Assembly (NCBI GenBank): GCA_007136565.1
Contig: SLGS01000220.1
Location: forward strand, 1 to 12,074
Source of the DNA: Clostridia bacterium
GTDB lineage: Bacteria; Bacillota; Sulfobacillia; SLMV01
Direction: 5' to 3'
Length of the DNA: 12,074 bases
A model generated the notes under the pieces. The model saw only the letters and a program-made list of their open reading frames with translations, had not been told where the DNA came from and did no database searches. Positions 1 to 5,508 of this stretch are shown here, piece after piece; within the stretch, counting starts at the first letter, position 1, and every line of letters begins with the position of its first letter. The position numbers and the translations under genes were made by a program.

Positions 1-551
1 GTCATGCCGGCCCCTACCAGGACCCCCCATACGGGGTGACCCTCCATGGCCATGATAATGTTTTGAAAAGCGGGAAGGGTTCTCAGGGGTTGGACGGTTT
101 CGCTCATGACGCTGAGACCCAAGAAGAGGATGCCAAATCCGAGAATGGATTGGCCGATGTTCTTGACAATCCTCCTGGAGAAGAAGAGATACATCATGGC
201 GCCGATCCCGATGGCGGGTAGGCTGAAATCACCCAGGTTGAAGGCAATGAGCTGGGCCGTAATGGACGTACCGATGTTGGCTCCCATGATGACCCCGATG
301 GCCTGGGGTAACGTCATCAATCCGGCGTTGGTTAATCCGACGACCATGACCGTGGTGGCGCTCGAAGATTGTATGGCAGCCGTTACCACCGCTCCGGTGA
401 TAACACCCATCAAGGGGTTGTTGGTGAGTTTTCCCAGTAATGCTCGAAGTCGCTCGCCGGCGGCCGCCTGGAGGCCATCGCTCATCAGGCGAATGCCGAA
501 CAGGAGCATCCCAAGGCCACCCAAGAAAGACAGGGGCATACCGATAGTCAA
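1..551 (-). CDS. Na/Pi-cotransporter family protein, partial (C-terminal part beyond left edge)
   Basis: This is the first 183 residues of a polytopic membrane protein of the Na/Pi-cotransporter (NptA/YjbB, PF02690) family, which moves phosphate across the membrane with sodium. It shows the family's serine-rich signature QSSSATT at residues 61-67, followed by GANIGTSITAQ at 90-100. Hydrophobic segments lie near 5-23, 47-75, 83-105, 110-125 and 133-150. I chose the TTG start at 551-549 because a GGAGGAGG Shine-Dalgarno lies 8 bases upstream; an ATG four codons later (537-539) is the alternative. Only 27 bases separate it from the fabI stop, so it is probably the tail of the same operon. Bacterial members often carry a C-terminal PhoU-like domain; whether this one does cannot be seen because the gene leaves the window. 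The family call is firm. The substrate is inferred, since some members are proposed exporters. Confidence 0.9.
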   Translation of the reverse strand, partial: MTIGMPLSFLGGLGMLLFGIRLMSDGLQAAAGERLRALLGKLTNNPLMGVITGAVVTAAIQSSSATTVMVVGLTNAGLMTLPQAIGVIMGANIGTSITAQLIAFNLGDFSLPAIGIGAMMYLFFSRRIVKNIGQSILGFGILFLGLSVMSETVQPLRTLPAFQNIIMAMEGHPVWGVLVGAGM

Positions 552-578
552 GAGGGTTTCCTCCTCCGCCCGATCGGG

Positions 579-1355
579 CTACACTCCCATAATGTGATAT
601 CCGGCGTCTACGTACAACACCTCTCCGGTAATTCCCGAGGACATATCCGAAAAAAGGAAGGTCGTAGCCCCGGCGACTTCTTCGGCCTCCACGTTTCGCT
701 CCAGGGGTGCGACGTCCCGATGTTGCTTCAGCATCTCGCCGAATCCCGAAACGCCCCGGGCCGAGAGAGTGTTGATGGGCCCCGGGGAGACCGCGTTAAC
801 GCGGATCCCCAGGGCACCCAGGTCGGAGGCCAGGTATCGCACGGATGCCTCGAGGGATGCTTTGGCGACTCCCATGACGTTGTACCCGGGCACCACGCGT
901 TCGGAGCCCAGGTAGGAGAGCGCGACGATGCTCGCCTTCTCCCGCATTAGGTGACGCCCCTCGCGAGCTACCTCCACCAGCGAATGGGCACTAACGCGCT
1001 GAGCGGTGGCAAAATCGTCCCAGGAGGTTTCGACGTAATCGGCGGCCAGCGCCTCCTTCGGAGCGAACGCCCAGGCGTGGAGGATAAAATCCAACTTCCC
1101 GAGGTCGCGTTCAACTTCCTCGAATAGACTCCGGACATCCCCGGGTACGGTCACATCGCAGGCGTATAGTCGAGCGGCCATATCTTCACCGTCGACCAGT
1201 TTCGAGACTCGCCTGGCAAACCGATCGTTCTGATACGTGATGGCCAAATCTGCACCGGCATCGTGCGCTGCCCGCGCCACGGCCCACGCGATGCTGTTGG
1301 CGTTGGCCACGCCAAGTATCAGCCCGTTCTTACCCTCGAGTAAACCTCGCACCAT
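579..1355 (-). CDS. fabI: Enoyl-[acyl-carrier-protein] reductase (NADH), FabI
   Basis: This cytoplasmic short-chain dehydrogenase-type enzyme reduces trans-2-enoyl-ACP in the last step of each fatty-acid elongation cycle and is the classical triclosan target. The 258-residue length is normal. The N-terminal cofactor motif GVANANSIAWAVA has the FabI form of the glycine-rich loop, with SIA replacing the usual SDR pattern. The active site is complete: Tyr148 in ALSYLG, then Tyr158 and Lys165 in YNVMGVAK, the Y-x6-K spacing typical of FabI. SPGPINTLSARG and the C-terminal GITGEVLYVDAG are also typical. The segment before the active site reads HAWAFAP where most relatives have HSI(A/G)FA or HAIAFA. 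I prefer the ATG at 1355 (GGAGG nine bases upstream) over a TTG six bases earlier, which sits almost on the Shine-Dalgarno. It follows rlmH by 29 bases, so it is likely co-transcribed. Confidence 0.96.
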   Translation of the reverse strand: MVRGLLEGKNGLILGVANANSIAWAVARAAHDAGADLAITYQNDRFARRVSKLVDGEDMAARLYACDVTVPGDVRSLFEEVERDLGKLDFILHAWAFAPKEALAADYVETSWDDFATAQRVSAHSLVEVAREGRHLMREKASIVALSYLGSERVVPGYNVMGVAKASLEASVRYLASDLGALGIRVNAVSPGPINTLSARGVSGFGEMLKQHRDVAPLERNVEAEEVAGATTFLFSDMSSGITGEVLYVDAGYHIMGV

Positions 1356-1384
1356 TCGCAACTCCCTCCGTTGGCGTCAGTGAG

Positions 1385-1855
1385 TCAGTGATGATAAGGC
1401 TCACCCCGGATTATCCTGTGAGCCCTATAAATCTGTTCCAAGATGATCACGGGTACCATCTCGTGGGGGAAGGTCATACGCGAAAGCGACAAGACGAGCG
1501 CGCAACGCCGTTTCACCTCGTCGGACAGTCCGTACGCCCCACCGATAAACCACACTATCTGAGAGTCGCCCCCGACTCCCCTATTCTTCAATAAAGCGGC
1601 GAGACCCTTCGAGGTGGACATCTTACCACCTTCGTCCAGGGCAACCCAATACCCGGTTCCGAGGCGATCGGCGGTGGCCAACAATGACTCGCCTTCCAAC
1701 TCCCGGGCGCGCCCGGGATCCCTTCCGTCGGCCTCCGAAACGCTTACCAGCTTCGGACGAGAATATCCTTCGAGTCGCCGGAGATACTCTTCCGCCGCAT
1801 CGCGAAAAAAGGGCCGGCTGAGCCGGCCCACGATCAGTAGCGTATGTCTCATCAT
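1385..1855 (-). CDS. rlmH: 23S rRNA (pseudouridine1915-N3)-methyltransferase RlmH
   Basis: RlmH is a small SPOUT-class methyltransferase that uses S-adenosylmethionine to methylate pseudouridine 1915 in helix 69 of 23S rRNA, acting on assembled 70S ribosomes. The 156-residue protein has the expected ends: VGRLSRPFF near the N-terminus and the signature FIGGAYGLSDEV (about residues 103-114). The C-terminal SPOUT knot follows with LSLSRMTFPHEM, ILEQIYRAHRI and the terminal GEPYHH. The gene starts ATGATG. The htrA stop TGA (1854-1852) lies inside this start, and GGAG sits 8 bases upstream, so translational coupling to the protease gene is likely. RlmH also ends the wal operon in Bacillus subtilis and relatives, which fits this context. 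A perfect GC hairpin plus T6 tract lies inside codons 9-17 (separate entry). Identity is secure. Confidence 0.96.
   Translation of the reverse strand: MMRHTLLIVGRLSRPFFRDAAEEYLRRLEGYSRPKLVSVSEADGRDPGRARELEGESLLATADRLGTGYWVALDEGGKMSTSKGLAALLKNRGVGGDSQIVWFIGGAYGLSDEVKRRCALVLSLSRMTFPHEMVPVIILEQIYRAHRIIRGEPYHH
1805..1829 (-). terminator. Intrinsic-terminator-like hairpin inside the start of rlmH
   Basis: On the minus strand GGGCCGGC, loop TCA, GCCGGCCC forms an uninterrupted 8-bp GC-only stem (1811-1829; 9+9 arms around one base). TTTTTT follows immediately (1805-1810). This is the full architecture of a Rho-independent terminator in the direction of transcription. It begins 23 bases after the htrA stop and lies within rlmH codons 9-17, where it encodes RLSRPFF. 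It could end part of the upstream transcript or attenuate rlmH and fabI. Ribosomes translating rlmH would melt it. The structure is seen directly; its function is inferred. Confidence 0.6.
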
Positions 1856-3036
1856 CGGGGCATCTCCGTCAATTCGACTTCGACGACGAAGGTTTCCCCG
1901 CCTCGTACGACCTCTACCTCTACCACCTGCCCGGGTCGACAGTACTCCAGGAACATCAGCAGATCCACTACCCGGGATATTTCGGTTTCGTCCGCCCTAA
2001 GAATGACGTCACCCTGGCGCAAACCCGCTGCGTGGGCCGGACTGGGCGCGGATACCTGCTGCAAGAAGACGCCACTTTCGGGCACATCTATGTCGCGCGC
2101 AGCGGCCTCGGTGACCTCTGCCACCGTTATTCCCATCCAAGCCCGCACGACTTCGCCGTGTTCGATGAGCTCGTTGACGATCCTGACGACGGTATTGCTG
2201 GGTATGGCGAACCCCATTCCCTCGACCTCGGAGCTGGCGAACTTGAGTGTGTTGATTCCCACGATCTGTGCGCTGGAGTTCAATAAGGCTCCACCGCTGT
2301 TCCCGGGATTGATGCTGGCATCGGTCTGGACCAGTTGAAACACCCGCTGATGGGCGGCCTGTCCGTACATCGTCGCCCGGACGCCGGATACGACCCCGAC
2401 GGTCACCGAACGCGCGAACTCGCGCCCCAGGGGATTACCGATGGCTATGGCCATCTGACCTATTTCGATGTCGTCGGAATCGGCAAACTCCAGGGGTTGT
2501 AGCTCCGCGGGGTCGACGCGGAGTACCGCCAAATCGGTCGGCGGGTCCTCGCCCACGATGGTAGCCTCGAGTTCCTTCCCGTCGTGGGTTTCGATGACGA
2601 TATCCGAGGCATCTTCGATGACGTGATAATTGGTGACGATGTGCCCGTTATCGTCGATGACTACCCCGCTACCCTGGCCGTCCTGTTGGAAGACTCTGCC
2701 CCAAACGTCACGATACTCGCGGACGTTGATGACGGAGACCACCGAGGGTTCGGCGTTCCTCACGACGGCTTTGACCGCTTCCTCGAAATCAGAGGTTACC
2801 GCGGGAGGCGTCGGGACCGGGACGGCCGTTTCCCTATCGCCGGTTTCAGCTGGGGGTTCGATCCTCGATGCGGGCTCGGCTGTGGGCAGGACATCCATTT
2901 CCTGCATGAAGGGAATCAACTGCGGGATCAGGGCCACGACGAGTAAGGCCCCGATCACCGCACCGATCATGGCAACCCAAAAATGGGAGGTAGACGGTCC
3001 TCTGTTGGGACGTTGGTTCGGTTCGTGGCTTTGCAC
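1852..3036 (-). CDS. htrA: Membrane-anchored HtrA/DegP-type serine protease with PDZ domain
   Basis: This 394-residue trypsin-like protease is anchored by one N-terminal transmembrane segment (about residues 20-42), which places the catalytic domain outside the membrane for quality control of secreted or misfolded envelope proteins. A proline- and acid-rich linker (about 45-82) follows. The protease domain carries the full triad: His138 in TNYHVI, Asp168 in TDLAVL and Ser247 in NPGNSGGAL. One PDZ domain (about 300-388) follows, with SGVFLQQV and GLRQGDVILRADE. The start is GTG with GAGGAGG seven bases upstream. Its place before rlmH in a wal cluster matches HtrC (YycK) of Bacillus subtilis, so it is probably the ortholog. 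The stop overlaps the rlmH start. A large inverted repeat lies just upstream of its ribosome binding site and may control it. An in-operon role processing wal components is possible but unproven. Confidence 0.95.
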   Translation of the reverse strand: MQSHEPNQRPNRGPSTSHFWVAMIGAVIGALLVVALIPQLIPFMQEMDVLPTAEPASRIEPPAETGDRETAVPVPTPPAVTSDFEEAVKAVVRNAEPSVVSVINVREYRDVWGRVFQQDGQGSGVVIDDNGHIVTNYHVIEDASDIVIETHDGKELEATIVGEDPPTDLAVLRVDPAELQPLEFADSDDIEIGQMAIAIGNPLGREFARSVTVGVVSGVRATMYGQAAHQRVFQLVQTDASINPGNSGGALLNSSAQIVGINTLKFASSEVEGMGFAIPSNTVVRIVNELIEHGEVVRAWMGITVAEVTEAAARDIDVPESGVFLQQVSAPSPAHAAGLRQGDVILRADETEISRVVDLLMFLEYCRPGQVVEVEVVRGGETFVVEVELTEMPR

Positions 3037-3051
3037 GGCTCACCCTCCTCA

Positions 3052-3086
3052 GACCGCGGCAGAGTATTCCCGTTTTTCCCGCGGTC
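3052..3086 (-). promoter_or_regulatory. 8+8 bp perfect inverted repeat directly upstream of the htrA ribosome binding site
   Basis: Arms GACCGCGG (3079-3086) and CCGCGGTC (3052-3059) flank a 19-base A-rich spacer. Read as minus-strand RNA the stem ends two bases before the AGGAGG of htrA. It could be an operator, with each arm containing the palindrome CCGCGG, or an mRNA structure next to the Shine-Dalgarno. It is not a terminator, because no T-run follows. The rest of the 105-base murA-htrA gap has TTAACA at 3122-3127 as a possible -35 element but no well-spaced -10. Confidence 0.45.
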
Positions 3087-3141
3087 GTACCAAACAAGAT
3101 AACGCGAGGAGTTTAAGATGCTGTTAAGGCCACGCGAAGAA

Positions 3142-4452
3142 TCAGTCCTGCCCGAGGTTAACGACCCGCGGCTCGTCATCCTTGCGATCATCGAATTCGC
3201 CGGGCGTGCGCTCGATCTTGGCTCCTATCGATCGCAGCTTCTCCTCGAGGTGCTCGTAGCCGCGCTCAACGTGTTCGACTCCACCCAGGTAGGTTCTACC
3301 CTGGGCCGCCAATCCGGCCACCACCAGCGAAGCCCCCGCGCGAAGATTGGTTGCCTGCACCGGCGCACCATTGAGCTGCTCCACGCCCTCAATTACCGCC
3401 GAACGCCCTTCGACGCGAATATTGGTACCCATTCTCTGGAGCTCATCTACGTGCTTGAACCTGGATTCGTAGACCCCTTCGGATATGACGCTGGTTCCCG
3501 AGGCCAGGCTGAGCAAAGACATCATGGGCGGCATGGCGTCCGTCGGGAATCCGGGATAGGGAAGGGTCTTGACCGTTATGGCGCGCGGGCGCTCGGGCGC
3601 GATGATGCGAATCCAATCACCGTTTTCTTCCACTATGATTCCCGCCTCGCGCAACTTGGCCGAGACCGAGTCCAGGTGTTTGGGTACCACGTTGACCAAG
3701 GTAACGTCACCGCGGGTCGCGGCCACAGCGATGGCGTAGGTCGCGGCCTCTATCTCGTCGGGGATAATGGCATGTCGAGCCGGCCGCAACTCTTTCACCC
3801 CGCGGATCTTGATGGTGTCGGTTCCGGCGCCCACCACCCGGGCGCCCATGGCGTTTAGAAAACTGGCTACATCCACGATGTGTGGCTCTTTGGCGCAATT
3901 CTCCAGGACGGTGGTGCCTTCCGCCAGCGTGGCCGCAAGCATTATGTTGATCGTAGCCCCGACGCTGGCGATATCCAGGTATATGTGGGTGCCGACCAGC
4001 GCATCCGCCTGGGCGACGACCTCTCCGTGATCTATGCTGACCTCGGCTCCCAGGGCGCGGAAGCCTTTGAGGTGTTGATCTATGGGCCGCTGCCCGATAT
4101 CGCATCCGCCCGGCAGACCCACGCGCGCGTAGCGGAATCTCCCCAGGAGCGCTCCCAATAGGTAGTACGAAGCGCGGATCCGCTTCACCATGTCCATGGG
4201 GGCACCCTCGGGCCTCATGTTCGACGCGTCCACTTGCAGGACCCCTCCCGCGGGTCCGTCGACCTTGGCTCCAAGTCGGGCCAATATTTCGGTGTATGTA
4301 CTCACGTCACCGATGGCGGGAAGGTTCTCCAGGGTGCTGGTACCGGCGGCCAGGATGCTTGCAGGCACGACGGCCACCGCCGAGTTCTTTCTGCCTCCGA
4401 TGACTAGATCCCCGTTGAGCGGGTTTCCTCCGTGAATCAGTAATTCGGCCAA
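3142..4452 (-). CDS. murA: UDP-N-acetylglucosamine 1-carboxyvinyltransferase MurA
   Basis: MurA transfers enolpyruvate from phosphoenolpyruvate to UDP-GlcNAc, the first committed step of peptidoglycan synthesis, in the cytoplasm. The 436-residue length is normal for this two-domain inside-out alpha/beta-barrel fold. Key residues are present: Lys22-Asn23 in GGRKNSAV, the PEP-reactive and fosfomycin-target Cys117 in PGGCDIGQRP (with Arg122), Asp305 in YPGFPTDA, Arg331 in ESRFKHV, Arg371 and Arg397. The usual TDLRAG motif instead reads TNLRAG, with Asn369 where Asp is normal. The start is TTG at 4452 with GGGAG eight bases upstream; no ATG fits the conserved N-terminus better. It sits between walI and htrA, the position of walJ in Bacillus subtilis. 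The 171-base leader before it suggests separate regulation within the operon. With active-site Cys present, the enzyme should be fosfomycin-sensitive. Confidence 0.95.
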   Translation of the reverse strand: MAELLIHGGNPLNGDLVIGGRKNSAVAVVPASILAAGTSTLENLPAIGDVSTYTEILARLGAKVDGPAGGVLQVDASNMRPEGAPMDMVKRIRASYYLLGALLGRFRYARVGLPGGCDIGQRPIDQHLKGFRALGAEVSIDHGEVVAQADALVGTHIYLDIASVGATINIMLAATLAEGTTVLENCAKEPHIVDVASFLNAMGARVVGAGTDTIKIRGVKELRPARHAIIPDEIEAATYAIAVAATRGDVTLVNVVPKHLDSVSAKLREAGIIVEENGDWIRIIAPERPRAITVKTLPYPGFPTDAMPPMMSLLSLASGTSVISEGVYESRFKHVDELQRMGTNIRVEGRSAVIEGVEQLNGAPVQATNLRAGASLVVAGLAAQGRTYLGGVEHVERGYEHLEEKLRSIGAKIERTPGEFDDRKDDEPRVVNLGQD

Positions 4453-4492
4453 AGCCTTCTCTCCCTACCCTCGGGTTTGGTTGCTGTAAGGA

Positions 4493-4507
4493 CCCCGGAA
4501 TACGGGG
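4493..4507 (-). repeat. Short inverted repeat in the murA leader
   Basis: Arms CCCCG and CGGGG flank the loop TATTC (minus-strand reading), about 40 bases upstream of the murA start. No T-run follows it, so it is not an intrinsic terminator. With the larger hairpin at 4555-4588 it makes the murA leader a structured RNA of unknown function. Confidence 0.3.
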
Positions 4508-4526
4508 ATTCGGTGCGATTTAGTTA

Positions 4527-4552
4527 GCTACAAACCTTTTCAGCTGCTACAA
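4527..4552 (-). promoter_or_regulatory. Possible murA promoter region with a TTGTAGC direct repeat
   Basis: This is an AT-rich island in a GC-rich gap. On the minus strand TTGTAGC occurs twice, at 4552-4546 and 4533-4527, with a 19-base period. The first copy contains TTGTAG, a possible weak -35, and TAGCTA follows 16 bases later as a weak -10, overlapping the second copy. The repeat could equally be a binding site for a direct-repeat regulator. The half-site TGTAGC resembles the WalR half-site TGTWAH but breaks it at one base, and the 19-base period does not match the 11-base WalR spacing. Tentative. Confidence 0.25.
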
Positions 4553-4554
4553 TT

Positions 4555-4588
4555 CCCCACTGGCAGGGTGATTCCCTGCCCCGTGGGG
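4555..4588 (-). repeat. Long imperfect hairpin between walI and murA
   Basis: On the minus strand CCCCAC pairs with GTGGGG (6 bp), and inside it GGCAGGG pairs with CCCTGCC (7 bp) around the loop AATCA. A GG/A asymmetric bulge separates the two helices. Thirteen base pairs make a stable RNA structure about 36 bases after the walI stop. The bases that follow (AATTG) are not a T-run, so an intrinsic terminator is unlikely. It could be a processing or stability element, or part of a leader controlling murA. Confidence 0.45.
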
Positions 4589-4623
4589 TCAGATGCCACT
4601 CGCTCGTCCGGGGCCGAACCCCC

Positions 4624-5487
4624 CTACAGAGGCCACTCCACGGCTCCCGTATAAGCATTCACGATAACAACCGTACCATCTTTGAACCGCAGTCGCCAAG
4701 CGGGATCCACTTCCCATTCCGGTGCATCACTCATACCCGCGTAATAGCCCAGCGCAACCTCGACCAGGGTGCCCTCGGGGACCAGCTGGGCGAGCCTTGG
4801 AAGGTTGGCACTTATCGCCGCGGAAGCCGAGAGGACCTGCGTGGGAGTCCCGACGTTTCCCCGGACATCGAACCACAATCTTTGGTACTCCGCGATGCCA
4901 TCTTCCCCCACCCGAAGGATCACACCCCCGCCAAAAAGAGGGAGATCGCGGTGCTCTTGGCGATAGTTGATTTGGACCATCGCTCCATTGGAAATCGGAA
5001 GGCTGTAATCGTACTCCATTCCCGTCGGCCTCAGGGCAGGATGGGACAAGAACTCCTCCGCGATGGACTCGGCCTTCTCCGTGTCCATCTCTTCGCCCGG
5101 CGCCGTCGATCCACTGCGATACCTGATGGCTCCCGGTCCTCCCCTGATCAACAATACTTCGCCACTTCGGTAACCCCCGACTTCACCGCCTATGATGATT
5201 TCCTCGCCGGACGCCGCACCGAATAACGCGGCCCTGAGGGAATCCAGGTCCACTTCGGCCGGGGTCAGCCGCAAGCGATACAGTCGCGGGGTGTCCTCGG
5301 GGATCTCCGCCTCGGAGTTCAAGCCGAAATCGGCCAGGTCATCCAGCAGGGGCGCTTCGGGGTCCTGCCCCATGACGTAGGCCACCCCGTCGACACCCCT
5401 GGTGTTAATCCAAAGCTGATACCCGAGGAGGATGTTCCCCACCATGAAGAGGAGGATTAATATTGTCTTCGCCCTGGCCCAATCCAT
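4624..5487 (-). CDS. walI: WalI (YycI) family regulatory protein of the WalRK two-component system
   Basis: WalI is a single-pass membrane protein that, with WalH, modulates the WalK sensor kinase through its membrane and extracytoplasmic parts. The 287-residue length matches Bacillus subtilis YycI (about 280). The N-terminus MDWARAKTILILLF is characteristic of YycI (MDW-x-(K/R)-x-KTI). Residues 7-27 form the only transmembrane helix, leaving a short cytoplasmic tip and a large extracellular domain. The C-terminal strand motif PAWRLRF...VIVNAYTGAV (262-283) resembles the end of WalH upstream, consistent with their related folds. The start is ATG with AAAGGA seven bases upstream, 21 bases after the walH stop, so it is clearly co-transcribed. 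Sequence conservation in this family is low, so the call rests on the N-terminus, topology, size and operon position together. Confidence 0.88.
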   Translation of the reverse strand: MDWARAKTILILLFMVGNILLGYQLWINTRGVDGVAYVMGQDPEAPLLDDLADFGLNSEAEIPEDTPRLYRLRLTPAEVDLDSLRAALFGAASGEEIIIGGEVGGYRSGEVLLIRGGPGAIRYRSGSTAPGEEMDTEKAESIAEEFLSHPALRPTGMEYDYSLPISNGAMVQINYRQEHRDLPLFGGGVILRVGEDGIAEYQRLWFDVRGNVGTPTQVLSASAAISANLPRLAQLVPEGTLVEVALGYYAGMSDAPEWEVDPAWRLRFKDGTVVIVNAYTGAVEWPL

Positions 5488-5508
5488 CCCGTCATCCTTT
5501 CGCTCGGG

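Noticed and set aside
568..579. GCCCGATCGGGC palindrome between fabI and the transporter gene
   Set aside because: It is a short 12-bp palindrome with a four-base core and no T-run. It does not match any fatty-acid operator I know, and one such palindrome in G+C-rich DNA is easily chance.
106..597. A plus-strand open frame of 163 codons at the left edge
   Set aside because: It is antisense to the Na/Pi-cotransporter-family gene, which has the QSSSATT signature and a good ribosome binding site.
4555..4588. Intrinsic terminator between walI and murA
   Set aside because: The stem is strong, but the following bases are not T-rich, so I kept it only as a hairpin.
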